This document shows positions 27,792-37,917 of a stretch of 64,000 nt of DNA, in pieces; within the stretch, counting starts at the first letter, position 1, and every line of letters starts with the position of its first letter. The DNA comes from Desulfopila aestuarii DSM 18488 (GTDB lineage Bacteria > Desulfobacterota > Desulfobulbia > Desulfobulbales > Desulfocapsaceae), in the NCBI RefSeq assembly GCF_900143695.1, contig NZ_FRFE01000006.1, positions 1 through 64,000 on the forward strand, in the 5' to 3' direction. The position numbers and the translations under genes were made by a program. The notes below the pieces were generated by a model. It was not told where the DNA came from, made no database searches, and worked only from the letters and a program-made list of their open reading frames with translations.

Positions 27792-28043
27792 GTCATCTCC
27801 CATGGTTTTCAGGTGGTGGATATGCGTGTAGATACAATAAAATGCTCTGTATTAACCTGACGATCTGATTGCTTTGAATATATTGCGGTGTTCGCTGATC
27901 GCGATATCACCAGCTCGCAGCATACGACTGAATTAACGTTATACTGTTAACATAGTTGGTAATCTTCACATACGGTAATGCAACATCCCCATTCAGGCCA
28001 GCAAAAAGGCTTCTACCTTTTCCTGAAGATGAAAATGATCGTC

Positions 28044-28712
28044 TTATCGCTCACCTCCCATTGCCTCTATGATGGCATCAGCGATGGCCTTTGCATGTAC
28101 CTTACCCGCAAAATGTACAGGACTTTTACCATAAATAGGATCCCAACCAGCAGGATTAGCCGAACAGAAAAACTGTGATTCGATCCCCATCTTCCTGGCC
28201 GCATCATCAACCGGGGTACCGATGATCCGTTTTGCCGCCTCCCAGGATGCTGCACACGAGGCACCCCGGACCACCTGAACATCGACAATCATACCATTTT
28301 CAATTTTCACCTCATACTCCGGAGCACCGAAACGATCTCCATACTCGCCCAGGCCAACCTGCCGGGCAAGGCCACATCATGTGGGAGGCGTCAGTACCCA
28401 CTTACTGGGAATCTTCTTCCCAGAAGAAATAACCGGTATTTGCTGACGGTGACAGAGCGATACTAGGTCATGAGAAAGATCGGGATGTTTCAAGAAATCG
28501 AGCACCAGATCGGCATCGAGTGTTTCTGGTAAATACTCACTGCCATCCTCGATGACTGGCGGCAACGGCTCATCGATGGAAATGACCGCAAGTTCTATGG
28601 AATCCTCGGCATATTCACGAATACCTGCAATTTTCTTCTCGCCGCTGCCGTGCTGCTGGAAAACAATGATTTTCTGCCTAACTCCTTTGGATGGTCCTGT
28701 CGCAGTCCCCAC
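28044..28712 (-). CDS. dfsP: DUF166-family selenoprotein (UGA at 28377 read as Sec112)
   Basis: A 222-residue frame from GTG 28712 (GGGGAG, 7-bp spacing) to 28044 with one in-frame TGA at 28377-28379. The N-terminus KIIVFQQHGSGEKKIAGI and the C-terminus VRGASCAASWEAAKRII ... CSANPAGWDP are typical of DUF166. The UGA falls in LTPPT-U-CGLAR, giving a Sec-Cys pair, the arrangement of a redox active site. A SECIS-like stem follows. I recall that some DUF166 proteins are already described as (seleno)proteins named DfsP. Biochemical function is unknown. It follows an uncharacterised gene downstream of the formate dehydrogenase operon. Confidence 0.8.
28352..28373 (-). other. SECIS-like hairpin of the DUF166 gene
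   Basis: On the minus strand GGCC-TT-GCC-CGGCA-GGT-T-GGCC folds into a bulged 7-bp stem with a G-rich loop, starting 3 nt after the TGA and with its apical loop about 13-17 nt away. It is a reasonable bacterial SECIS, weaker than that of the rhodanese gene. Confidence 0.5.
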
Positions 28713-28727
28713 GCACTCGCTCCCCTT

Positions 28728-29123
28728 TTATATATCAAGACGAACCCAGCGGGTACAATACCTGTTGGTCGCCTCAAGCATTTTCTTTGGATTCAAGCTG
28801 TTATGCAAAACAACATGCAACTCGCCTCCAGCGTCTCGATAGATAACCATACCGCATGCAATCTCTTCTACTGTTTCTGCTTGTTGCAAGCGTATTGGGC
28901 CATCGACGTTCATAATCGACAACTCTTCATCCTGATACTGGAAATACGCCATTTGGGCCATAGCAAAAAACTCATGTTTTGAATATGCCTCCATGCTGGC
29001 TGTCATAGTTTTAATATAACCAGGCTCACTCAATGCAATTTCAGGAACCAGAATAGCCCCGACAGAATCGACTCTCATATCGGTATCGGTAATTATCTGA
29101 ATAGTTCTCTCTTCGCTACTCAT
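28728..29123 (-). CDS. Uncharacterised protein (131 aa) upstream of the DUF166 gene
   Basis: A 131-residue soluble protein (MSSEERTIQIITDTDMRVDSVG...). It looks mixed alpha/beta, with a Cys near residue 90 and another near 124, no motif I recognise and no signal peptide. It ends 15 bp before the DUF166 start, so the two are probably co-transcribed and functionally linked. A terminator separates it from fdhA upstream. The frame is long for this strand and its codon use is normal, so it is likely real. Confidence 0.6.
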   Translation of the reverse strand: MSSEERTIQIITDTDMRVDSVGAILVPEIALSEPGYIKTMTASMEAYSKHEFFAMAQMAYFQYQDEELSIMNVDGPIRLQQAETVEEIACGMVIYRDAGGELHVVLHNSLNPKKMLEATNRYCTRWVRLDI

Positions 29124-29165
29124 CTCAACCTTTTCTCAACTCTCCAAAACGACCCACCACGAAAA

Positions 29166-29195
29166 CGGGGGATTGAGTTGGACCCCAATCCCCCG
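29166..29195 (-). terminator. Rho-independent terminator of the formate dehydrogenase operon
   Basis: CGGGGGATTG and CAATCCCCCG form a 10-bp stem with a 10-base loop. On the minus strand it is followed by TTTTC. It lies 37 bp after the fdhA stop. Confidence 0.8.
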
Positions 29196-29231
29196 CTACT
29201 TGTCCATTACAGACAATTTACTGCATCTACT

Positions 29232-31910
29232 CTATTTTTCAATACGGACAGCGCAAACTTTAGCCTCCATGATCTTACAGATCGGATCGAGGGCATCACT
29301 GGTGAGCTTATTTGCCGAGGCCTCTTTATAGTGGAACGGAATAAAGACCACCTCCGGCGGTACAATTTCACTCACACGTGTCGGCAGTTTGATTGTCCCC
29401 CTGCGGGAACTGACATTCACCTGATCCCCATCAGCGATACCCAACTTTAGAGCATCGGCAGGATTGATCTCAATAAATGCCGTTGGCGCCACAGCGTCCA
29501 GACCAGTGGAACGCCTGGTCATTGTGCCGGTATGATAATGGAACAGCTCTCGACCGGTGGTCAACAGATACGGATATTCCGTATCCGGCAACTCACTGGA
29601 GATAACTCGCGGAACCACGGTGAACTGAGCCTTGCCTCCCTCACGCGGGAACATCTCTTTAAAGAGATACGGTGTTCCCGGATGGTCGGCAGAAGGACAC
29701 GGCCACTGAAGACTCTCTTCTTCGAGCCGCTCATAGCTGACACCGGAAATACCAGGCCACAGTGATGCGACCTCGGCAAAAACTGCTTCCGGATCGGGAA
29801 CTGTAACTGCTTCGCCATTCAGACGCTGATAGATCTCACTTATAACTGCCAGATCCTCACGCGCTTCGCCAGGAGAAGCAATCGCTGGCCTTACCTTTTG
29901 AATGCGCCGCTCGGAACAGGTAAATGTACCCGTTTTTTCTGCAAAAGAGGCACTCGGCAAAACCACATCGGCAAGATCTGTTGTTTCAGTGTTGAAGATA
30001 TCCTGTACCACCAGAAATTCCAGGCTCTCAAATCCTTTCACCGCATGATGCGTATTAGGATCGGACAGCGCCGGATTCTCACCGAAGATGTACATTCCTT
30101 TCAGTTTCCCCTCGATCATGGCCTCGGTCATCAACGATGCCGGCAAGCCAATCTTGCTTGAAAGTGGCTTACCCCAGGCAGCTTCAAACTTCTTCTGCAC
30201 CTCGGGGCTGTCTACCTTCTGGTAGCCTGGGTAGACATTAGGCAGCGAACCCATGTCACAGGCACCCTGAACATTATTCTGGCCACGAAGGGGATTAACA
30301 CCAGCGCCGGGCTTACCAAGATTTCCTGTCAACATGGCCAGGTTGCCGACGGCATGAACGTTATTGGTGCCCATGACGTGTTGGGTGATACCCATGGCGT
30401 AATAGATACCGGCATTTTCGGCTTCGGCATAGATGCGGGCCGCCTTACGGATATCTTCTGCCGGAACACCGGTAATGGGCTCGGCCATTTCCGGGGTGAA
30501 CTCCTTCAATGAATCGGCGAACTCCGCAAAACCTTCTGTCCGTTCATTGATGAAATTTTTGTCTTCAAGGCCTTCGGCAAGAATGACATTCATCATGGCG
30601 TTCAGCAGCACCGAGTCGGTACCCGGCTTATGCCTCAACCAGAGTGTTGCAAATTTTGTCAGGGGTATTTTTCTGGGGTCTGCAACTATCAGCTTAGCCC
30701 CTTTTCGTACAGCCTCTTTCATCCTGAGAGCGATGATAGGATGGTTTTCCGTTGTATTGGAACCAATTACCAACAATGCTTTGGCAGTCTCTATTTCAGC
30801 AACGGAGTTGGTCATTGCACCAGAACCGAATTTTGCGGCCAGACCGGCCACGGTTGCACTGTGTCAGTAGCGGGCACAGTGGTCGACGTTATTCGTCCCT
30901 ATCGCCGACCTGAACAGTTTCTGGAACATGTAGTTTTCTTCGTTGGTGCACCTGGCCGAGGCCAAGCCGCCCAGGGCATCTGCACCGTGCTTCTCCTTAA
31001 TCGCGGAGAATTTGTCGACCACGAGCGAGATTGCTTCTTCCCAGCTGGCAGGTTCTAATGCGCCGCCCTTCTCCCGCCTGATCAATGGTGTGGTGAGCCG
31101 GTCCTCGCTGTTTATGAACTCGTAGCCAAACCGCCCCTTTACACAGAGCCATCCCCGGTTATGGTTGTCGGTTCTTGACGATACACGGGTGATCTCATTT
31201 CCTAATGAATGCAGAGTTATATTGCATCCGCAACCGCAGTACGTACAGGTGGTCTCGGTCAGTTCCACACCTTCATGGCGAGGATGACCGGCCCACATTT
31301 TGGCAGACAGCGCACCGGTAGGACAAACTGAGACACACTGACCGCAGAACTCACAGTTCAGATCGTGCTCAAATGGCGAGCATATTTTCGCCTCGAAACC
31401 GCGACCGGCATAGCCGATAGCGCTTACGCCCTGCACTTCTTCACAGACCCGAACACAGAGACCGCAAAGTACACATTTATTCTGCTCGCGCATGATGAAC
31501 GGATTCTCGTCCACCCGATTATGGTCGCGCATCGCTCCGCCGAAACGGTTTTCACGAATACCATATTTATAGGCAAGCTCCTGCAAGGTGCAGCTTCCCG
31601 CACGGATACAGACCATGCAATCGTTGGGGTGATCGGAGAGAAGAAGCTCCACCGTGGTTTTTCTAAGACGCTCCAGATGGGCGCTTGTCGTAGTTACCGC
31701 CATCCCCTGCTCGGCAGGAGTTGTACACGAGGTGACTGGACGGCGCATGCCTTCTATCTCCACGATGCACAGACGGCACGCCCCATGGGGTTTCATGCGC
31801 GAATCATAACAGAGAGTTGGAATATCAATTTTCAGCTTCTTCGCGGCTTCAAGAACTGTCGATCCTTTCACCACTTCGACTGTTTTATTATCAATCGTCA
31901 AGGTAATCAT
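29232..31910 (-). CDS. fdhA: NAD-linked formate dehydrogenase, catalytic subunit FdhA (selenoprotein, Sec349)
   Basis: An 892-residue frame with TGA at 30864-30866 read as Sec. The N-terminal NuoG-like part has [2Fe-2S] (PHGACRLCIVEIEG), a His-Cys cluster (NDCMVCIRAGSC) and two ferredoxin motifs (CVLCGLCVRVC, CEFCGQCVSVC). Then come the cluster CTYCGCGCNI, the active site HCARY-U-HSATVAGLA and the molybdopterin domains to the C-terminus. It oxidises formate or reduces CO2 at a Mo/W-bis-pterin site with Sec ligation. ATG 31910 lies 5 bp after the NuoF-like gene. No periplasmic signal is present, so the enzyme is cytoplasmic. Confidence 0.94.
30835..30851 (-). other. SECIS-like hairpin of fdhA
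   Basis: On the minus strand GTGGCC / GGCCGC pair (one G-U) around GGTCT, starting 12 nt after the TGA. Position and GG in the loop fit known bacterial fdh SECIS elements. Confidence 0.65.
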
Positions 31911-31915
31911 GGCGC

Positions 31916-33697
31916 CTACTCCTTCAGCACTGCGTTAAATTTACACGCGTCAAAGCATGAACCACATTTGATGCATTTATCCTGATCAATATGATGCGGT
32001 TGCTTCTTCTCACCAGTTATCGCATTGACAGCACAGGCCCGAATACACATGCCGCAGCCTACACACTGATGCTCACGGATAAAGAAAGTGAGCAGCTTGT
32101 TGCAGGTCTTGGACGGGCACTTCTTCTGATTGATATGCGCCTCGTACTCATGCCGGAAATACTTAATAGTACTGATGACAGGGTTCGGAGCCGACATGCC
32201 GAGACCACAAAGGCTTGAGTCGCGCACATCTTCGGCGAGTTGCTGCAGCAATTCGATATCGCCTTTTCTCCCCTCGCCTTCAGTGATTCGGGTGAGGATC
32301 TCCAGCAACCGCTTGGTACCGATACGGCACGGCACACACTTTCCGCAGGACTCTTCCTGGGTAAAGGTGAGGAAGAACTTGGCGATGGCCACCATACAGT
32401 CGGTCTCATCGAGAACAACCATACCGCCGGAACCCATCATCGAACCGACCGACTGCAAGCCCTCATAATGGACAGGCAGATCGATATACTGTTGCGGGAT
32501 ACAGCCACCGGATGGCCCACCGGTCTGTACAGCCTTGAACAGTTTATCGCCTTCGATACCGCCGCCGATATCGTAGATGATCTCTTTTAAGGTCATACCC
32601 ATGGGAATTTCGATCAGACCGGTGTTACGGATCTTACCGGTCAGGGCAATTACCTTGGTGCCTTTTGACTTTTCTGAACCGATTGAGGCGAACCAGTCCG
32701 CACCCTTATTGATGATCGGTGGAACGTTGGCAAAGGTCTCGACGTTGTTAATGATAGTCGGTTTACCCCAGAGCCCCTTGTTCGCTGGAAACGGTGGCTT
32801 GGCCCTTGGCATTCCTCGCTCACCTTCAATCGAGGCGATAAGTGCCGTCTCTTCACCGCAGACGAAAGCGCCGGCGCCAAGTTTTACTTTAATATCGAAA
32901 TTAAAATCGGTGCCGAACAGTTTCTCACCGAGATACCCTCTCTCACGGGCAGCATTCAGTGCAGTGTGCAGCCTGTCAACAGCCAGTGGATATTCAGCAC
33001 GGATATACACATAACCAAGACTAGAACCGATGGCGTAGGCACCGATAATCATGCCCTCGATTACCGCGTGCGGGTTGCCCTCAATTACCGAGCGATCCAT
33101 GAATGCGCCAGGGTCACCCTCGTCAGCATTACAAATTATATAGCGCTGATCAGACTCATTGGCTGCGCAGAAGGCCCACTTGACACCTGCAGGAAAACCA
33201 CCGCCTCCTCGGCCTCTCAGGCCGGAATCCTTTATGGTCTTGATAACTTCTTCCGGTGTCATCTCGGCGACAACCTTTTGGGCGGCCTTGTAACCATCGA
33301 CGCCCAGATACTCATCAATGGATTCCGGGTCTATCTTGCCGAGATCGTGAAGAACGATCTTCGTCTGCTTTTCATGGAAGGTATGATAATCATCGCCGAC
33401 CAGCCATTCGGTTATCGGCTTGCCGCCGACAACATGGTCCTGTACCAGGCGCTTGACCATCTTCTCTTCAATGTACTGATAGGTGGATGTTTCACCATCA
33501 ATGGTTACATCCACGAGCACGTCGCGGGCACAGAAGCCACGACAGCCGACCTTATGGAGTTTGCAATTCTCCATTATTTTCGCATTTTTGATGCCAGCCG
33601 CCTCGAATTCCTGCTTCAGCGCCTTCATCACCTGTTCACCACCGGCTGCGATACCACCGGTGCCCATGCACACGTTGACAGTTATTTCGCGATTCAC
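31916..33697 (-). CDS. fdhB: Formate dehydrogenase NuoF-like FMN/NADH subunit
   Basis: A 593-residue protein. Domains are an N-terminal thioredoxin-like [2Fe-2S] domain (CMGTGG ... [12 protein letters not shown]), the FMN/NADH fold with [16 protein letters not shown] near 170, an SLBB domain, a [4Fe-4S] site [14 protein letters not shown], and two C-terminal ferredoxin motifs ([22 protein letters not shown]). This is the layout of HydB/HylB subunits in NAD-linked, often ferredoxin-coupled enzymes. GTG 33697 with AAGGA starts it. It lies between the NuoE-like gene and fdhA. Confidence 0.92.
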   Translation of the reverse strand: MNREITVNVCMGTGGIAAGGEQVMKALKQEFEAAGIKNAKIMENCKLHKVGCRGFCARDVLVDVTIDGETSTYQYIEEKMVKRLVQDHVVGGKPITEWLVGDDYHTFHEKQTKIVLHDLGKIDPESIDEYLGVDGYKAAQKVVAEMTPEEVIKTIKDSGLRGRGGGGFPAGVKWAFCAANESDQRYIICNADEGDPGAFMDRSVIEGNPHAVIEGMIIGAYAIGSSLGYVYIRAEYPLAVDRLHTALNAARERGYLGEKLFGTDFNFDIKVKLGAGAFVCGEETALIASIEGERGMPRAKPPFPANKGLWGKPTIINNVETFANVPPIINKGADWFASIGSEKSKGTKVIALTGKIRNTGLIEIPMGMTLKEIIYDIGGGIEGDKLFKAVQTGGPSGGCIPQQYIDLPVHYEGLQSVGSMMGSGGMVVLDETDCMVAIAKFFLTFTQEESCGKCVPCRIGTKRLLEILTRITEGEGRKGDIELLQQLAEDVRDSSLCGLGMSAPNPVISTIKYFRHEYEAHINQKKCPSKTCNKLLTFFIREHQCVGCGMCIRACAVNAITGEKKQPHHIDQDKCIKCGSCFDACKFNAVLKE

Positions 33698-33701
33698 GGT
33701 G

Positions 33702-34169
33702 TTATTCCTTATATGGTTTGATGTTCTTGACCATTTTGTCCGGGCTCTGCTTGCCGAACACCTTCTCGTTTACAATGACAACCGGAGCAATACTGCAAGC
33801 GCCCACACAGTTGACGTTTTCCAACGTGAAGTTCATGTCTTTGGTGGTCTGCTCTTTGTCTTTCAGCTTCAGCTCTTCTTTGAGCTTGGAGACGATCCTT
33901 TGCGCTCCCTTTACATGACAGACGGTACCTGAGCAGACAGTAATAATATTCTTGCCGCGAGGGTTGAGGTGAAACTGGGAATAGAAGGTGGCAACACCAT
34001 AAAACTGAGAAGCAGGAATGTTGGCACGTTTCGAGTACCAGTAGACCGCCTCCTCCTGTATGTAGCCCAGCTCGTTCTGCATATTCTGCAAAACCGTGAT
34101 GATGTTGTCGCCATGGGCGACACTTTTCTGGTAAATCGACTCCAGAACTTCTTCCATCTGCTTTTCCAT
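33702..34169 (-). CDS. fdhC: Formate dehydrogenase NuoE-like [2Fe-2S] subunit
   Basis: A 155-residue thioredoxin-like ferredoxin. It has an N-terminal helical NuoE region ([21 protein letters not shown]) and the four-Cys [2Fe-2S] site split as CSGTVC and NCVGAC. ATG 34169 follows GGGAG. First gene of the operon with the NuoF-like subunit and fdhA, making a soluble three-subunit NAD-dependent formate dehydrogenase. Confidence 0.93.
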   Translation of the reverse strand: MEKQMEEVLESIYQKSVAHGDNIITVLQNMQNELGYIQEEAVYWYSKRANIPASQFYGVATFYSQFHLNPRGKNIITVCSGTVCHVKGAQRIVSKLKEELKLKDKEQTTKDMNFTLENVNCVGACSIAPVVIVNEKVFGKQSPDKMVKNIKPYKE

Positions 34170-34917
34170 ACACGTCTCCCGTTTATGATGATCTTTACAC
34201 CACTATCCGAACAGAGTTTCTGAACATCTAAAGCACAATTCAGACGCATCGGCACACAAGCTTTGGCACAAGCTCGAGATTCACCGTTAAACAAACAACA
34301 CCAGACAAATTTCGCCTGTGCAAATAATGCCGTTTGTGCGAAAATGCGTTTCTTGTGACTTTTTCTATATTTAAACCCGTAAATCTTACCTTGTTCAACC
34401 CTAAAGGTCGAGCCTGAAAAACGTTTTTCCCGAGCATTTTTGCACCGTTTCACATTTTCATCCGAAAAACACGTCACCCCGTCCGATTCTATCCGCTATT
34501 CCTCCATTACCTTCCTTTGAGAATCGATATCGACTTATCAATTATTTTGAAATTCTGTATTTGACAATTTTATTTCTACCCGTTAGTCTGTATTTACACT
34601 GTGATGGTGGATTACGGGCTTAGAGTGAAAGTGCCCTGCCTTCTCTTCTGAAGACAGGAGTTGACAGGTTCTTCCAGTGCAACCGGAGGAGCAGTTCTTC
34701 GATATCACCCTACCTGTCCCCTACACTGCCCATGAGTACTGCTCTACTCTAGGCAACGTGCCACTGTCATCAGTCTGCTCACCTCGCATCAACCGTGCCT
34801 GCTTCCTGATGTTATGTATCAGACGGCACACCGGGCATTACGCGTGCTGCTACACGCGCCCTGTGTGAATCCGCTCTGGGAATTCGCCTTTACGCAATTC
34901 TGCATACAGGAGGTGCT
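34170..34917. promoter_or_regulatory. Long intergenic region between divergent fdh and metF-hdr operons
   Basis: No convincing gene lies in these 748 bp. A sigma70-like promoter reading right is visible: TTGACA at 34561-34566, 17 bp, then TAGTCT at 34584-34589. From there a leader of about 320 nt runs to the metF-like ATG, including a GGGC/GCCC hairpin near 34615-34642 and AGGAGG just before the start. The leader matches no riboswitch I know. The fdh-side half (34170-34500) shows no clear signal. Confidence 0.4.
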
Positions 34918-35805
34918 ATGCACGACGCCCACGAGTCCCCTGCTCCAGATACCCCCCCGACCTCTTTTAAGATAATCGCCGAACTCGACCCGCCAAAAGG
35001 TACAAATATTCAACCATTTCTCGATACTGCCCTACAACTCAAGGGTCGAATCGACGCGGTTCGGGTCACCGACAGTGAGCACGCCATCATGCGCATGGCA
35101 CCCTACGCTCCATGTCTTTCGCTCATGGAAAATCACATTAATCCGATCATGGTGATTAACGGAAGGGACCGTAACCGCATTTCGTTCCAAGCTGACCTAC
35201 TCGCAGCCTCCGCACTTGGTATCCGCGAGATCACTATCAAAAAAGGACATGATCCGGCTGAAGGCGATCAACCCGTTACCCGCTCCAGCGGCGATCTCGA
35301 CCTGCAAACCATGATTAAATCTGTTGCTGCCCTGAATGGCGGTAATGACCTCGGAGGTGAACCGCTGGACGGTTCCACCGCCTTTTCGGCCGGTGTTGAG
35401 ATTGAACTGACAGACAATAGCAGTGCCAACCGCCAGCTAGCTGAAACCTTTTCCTACATGGCCGACAATGGCATCAAATCAGTCACCCTCGGTCCCACGT
35501 ATGACTTGAACATCATCGACATTTTTTTGCCTGCTGCAGAAAAAACCGGTTTGAAGCTCTACACCTCGATCATGTTTCTCAAGTCGGTCACCATGGTCAA
35601 ATACTTGAACAATCTGCCCGGTGTTCCTTCCGTTCCCCAGGAATTCTTAAAGAAAATGATGAACGCACCGGTAAAACGGGACGCCGGCATGGAGATTGCT
35701 TCTGATCTTTATCGCGATCTCGCCACGCTAGGCAACGGCACCGTACTCCTGTCTATCGGCCTCAGAGAACGGTTACCCGATTTCCTCAGTATGATCGGAC
35801 GCTAG
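34918..35805 (+). CDS. Diverged MetF-like (methylenetetrahydrofolate reductase family) protein
   Basis: A 295-residue TIM-barrel protein related to MetF: IIAELDPPKGTN, AVRVTDSEHAIMRM, VINGRDRNRISFQADLLAAS. Two features of the bona fide MetFs in this window are changed. LCLSGDHQ is replaced by ITIKKGHDPAEGDQ, and the substrate-site TQCIYN is replaced by TLGPTYD. It is not preceded by metV. Strong AGGAGG precedes ATG 34918. It opens a unit with a PAS kinase and hdrCBA-mvhD-metVF. It may be a folate-binding or altered-substrate paralogue; function open. Confidence 0.72.
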   Translation: MHDAHESPAPDTPPTSFKIIAELDPPKGTNIQPFLDTALQLKGRIDAVRVTDSEHAIMRMAPYAPCLSLMENHINPIMVINGRDRNRISFQADLLAASALGIREITIKKGHDPAEGDQPVTRSSGDLDLQTMIKSVAALNGGNDLGGEPLDGSTAFSAGVEIELTDNSSANRQLAETFSYMADNGIKSVTLGPTYDLNIIDIFLPAAEKTGLKLYTSIMFLKSVTMVKYLNNLPGVPSVPQEFLKKMMNAPVKRDAGMEIASDLYRDLATLGNGTVLLSIGLRERLPDFLSMIGR

Positions 35806-35813
35806 GAGAATCT

Positions 35814-37382
35814 ATGGCCAGCCGACTTCCTGGAAATACGGGGATCATGGGCGGTGAAGACCTCAAGTCTGACCTCTATCTCTATCAGATCCTTGAAGAA
35901 ACACCTAACGGGGTCATGGTAGTAAACACATCCCACAGGATCACCTACGCCAATCCGGCGGCCAGCTTATTTCTCGATGTTCCTTTCGCCCAGCTTGGCG
36001 GCAGCCACCTCGGCACTGTTCTCGGCGAAGACAACAAAGATCTCTTTGCTCTCTTTGTTGATTTTTTTGCGCATAAAACCGGCAAACAATCCTCACGATT
36101 CAGAAAAGAAATCACTATAGCGAAAGAAGGGAAAGAAAAGCGGATGCTTGATGTGGTTTTTGTCTACCCTCCATCTCGTCCCGATTATTACATCCTCTAT
36201 CTTATAGAAATTACGCACCTAAAAATTCTCGAGCGGGAACTCCGCCGCAGAAATGTCTTTTTCCATAACCTCATCGATTCTTCGGTGGATGGCATTATCG
36301 CCGCCGACATGACCGGCAACATCATCCTTTTTAACCAGGGTGCCCAGTCATTACTTGGCTATTCAGAAGAAGAGACCCTGGCAGGCGCCGGCTTCCATGT
36401 CACTCAACTCTATAACGAAGGAGTGGCTTATGAGGTCATCAAACGGATGCGCAGCAATGAGTTTGGCGGCAAAGGCAAACTCCGCCATCAAGAACTGGTA
36501 GTGAAACATAAGAGTGGCCAGGATATCCCGGTCAGCTTTTCCGGCGGCATCATCTATGACAACGACCAGGAAATAGCCACCTATGGCATTTTTACTGACC
36601 TGAGGGCAATGCAGAAGATCGAGGAAGATCTAGAAAATACACACCAAATGCTGATGCAATCGGAAAAAATGGCTGGCCTTGGCCGGCTCGCAGCTGGCGT
36701 GGCTCATGAGATCAATAATCCGATGTCAGGAATCATGCTCTATGCCAACATGGTCCTTGAAGATCTTGGTGAAAACCATGTCCTTGAGGACGATCTCAAA
36801 ACGATTATCCGCGAAGCGGAACGCTGTAAGGTTATTGTCGCCGACCTTTTGGAATTCTCCCATCAGACCAGCTACGAGATGGATCAACTCAACCTGAATG
36901 ATGTCATCACGAAAACCCTTGGAGTGCTGAAAAATCAACCATCGTTTCATAATATCGAAATCGTTCTCAACCTTGATCGCGAATTGCGGCCAGTGTTTGG
37001 CAACGCCATTCGCCTCAATCAGGTAATCATGAATATTCTGGTCAACGCTGCCCAGGCCATGCCAACCGGAGGCAAGCTGACAATCACCTCCAGGAATCGT
37101 GCCAACAGTGATATTGCCGAAATCCTCATCTCCGATTCCGGCCATGGTATAGAACCGGAACTTCGTGAGAAGATCTTTGATCCATTTTTCACCACCAAGA
37201 AACCGGGAGAAGGCACCGGCCTCGGCCTTTCCGTCTCCTACGCCATTGTCAAGGAACACCAGGGCACCATCCGTGTTGCCGAATCGTCTTCTGAGGGCAC
37301 CACCTTTGCCTTGCGTTTTCCTGCAGTGCAGGAAACCCCAACTGGAGAAAACCATGCAGAACATGACTATTTCACCGGCTAA
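35814..37382 (+). CDS. PAS-PAS sensor histidine kinase (upstream of hdrCBA)
   Basis: A 522-residue soluble kinase with two PAS domains (about 25-140 and 150-265), a coiled linker, HisKA ([17 protein letters not shown], His near 298) and HATPase ([42 protein letters not shown]). It lacks membrane segments, so it senses a cytoplasmic cue. It starts 8 bp after the MetF-like gene, and its end overlaps the hdrC start by 29 bp, so it is embedded in the operon. Its partner regulator may be the receiver protein at 44559. Confidence 0.87.
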   Translation: MASRLPGNTGIMGGEDLKSDLYLYQILEETPNGVMVVNTSHRITYANPAASLFLDVPFAQLGGSHLGTVLGEDNKDLFALFVDFFAHKTGKQSSRFRKEITIAKEGKEKRMLDVVFVYPPSRPDYYILYLIEITHLKILERELRRRNVFFHNLIDSSVDGIIAADMTGNIILFNQGAQSLLGYSEEETLAGAGFHVTQLYNEGVAYEVIKRMRSNEFGGKGKLRHQELVVKHKSGQDIPVSFSGGIIYDNDQEIATYGIFTDLRAMQKIEEDLENTHQMLMQSEKMAGLGRLAAGVAHEINNPMSGIMLYANMVLEDLGENHVLEDDLKTIIREAERCKVIVADLLEFSHQTSYEMDQLNLNDVITKTLGVLKNQPSFHNIEIVLNLDRELRPVFGNAIRLNQVIMNILVNAAQAMPTGGKLTITSRNRANSDIAEILISDSGHGIEPELREKIFDPFFTTKKPGEGTGLGLSVSYAIVKEHQGTIRVAESSSEGTTFALRFPAVQETPTGENHAEHDYFTG

Positions 37383-37917
37383 GGGGAACCGAAAGTTCCT
37401 GAAGAAGTTGAAAGAGAGAAATATCGACGTCCAGACCTGCTACCAGTGCGGTCGCTGCTCTGCCGGTTGTCCCATAGCTGACTTTTTCGACCTGCAGCCC
37501 ATGGAGGTTGTGCGACTTGCCGGTTACGGCATGGAGGAAAAACTGCTGGCCAGCGAGACTATCTGGCTGTGCGCTTCATGCGACACCTGCGCCACTCGCT
37601 GCCCGAACAGTATCGACATAACTGGGCTGATGGATGTTATGCGAGAGCTTGCACTCAGAAAGGGGATCAAACCGGCTGTACCACAGGTGCCTGCCTTCCA
37701 TCTTTCCTTTATGGAATCGGTCAAACGCTGGGGCCGAACCTACGAGATCGGCATGATCGGAGCATATAAATTGCGATCGGGCGATTATATGGGTGACATG
37801 AAACTTGGTCTCTCCATGTTTATGAAGGGCAAATTGAGCCTCGTGCCCCACTCCATCGAAGGTAAACCGGAAATCCGCGACATCTTTGCGGGCAAGGGAA
37901 AGGAGTATGAGCGATGA
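37354..37917 (+). CDS. hdrC: Heterodisulfide reductase subunit C-like protein HdrC
   Basis: A 187-residue 2[4Fe-4S] protein with CYQCGRCSAGCP (about 28) and CASCDTCATRCP (about 70), as in HdrC. ATG 37354 has GGAG 6 bp upstream, and the longer in-frame extension lies inside the kinase gene. It passes electrons between HdrA and HdrB. Stop and hdrB start overlap (ATGA). Confidence 0.92.
   Translation: MQNMTISPAKGNRKFLKKLKERNIDVQTCYQCGRCSAGCPIADFFDLQPMEVVRLAGYGMEEKLLASETIWLCASCDTCATRCPNSIDITGLMDVMRELALRKGIKPAVPQVPAFHLSFMESVKRWGRTYEIGMIGAYKLRSGDYMGDMKLGLSMFMKGKLSLVPHSIEGKPEIRDIFAGKGKEYER

Noticed and set aside
33911-34477. Long minus-strand ORF over the NuoE-like gene
   Set aside because: It is a different frame of the same strand across a clear [2Fe-2S] subunit gene, has no family match, and its composition is not protein-like.
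34677-34868. Small ORF in the leader before the MetF-like gene
   Set aside because: No ribosome site suited to it, no family resemblance, and odd composition; treated as leader sequence.
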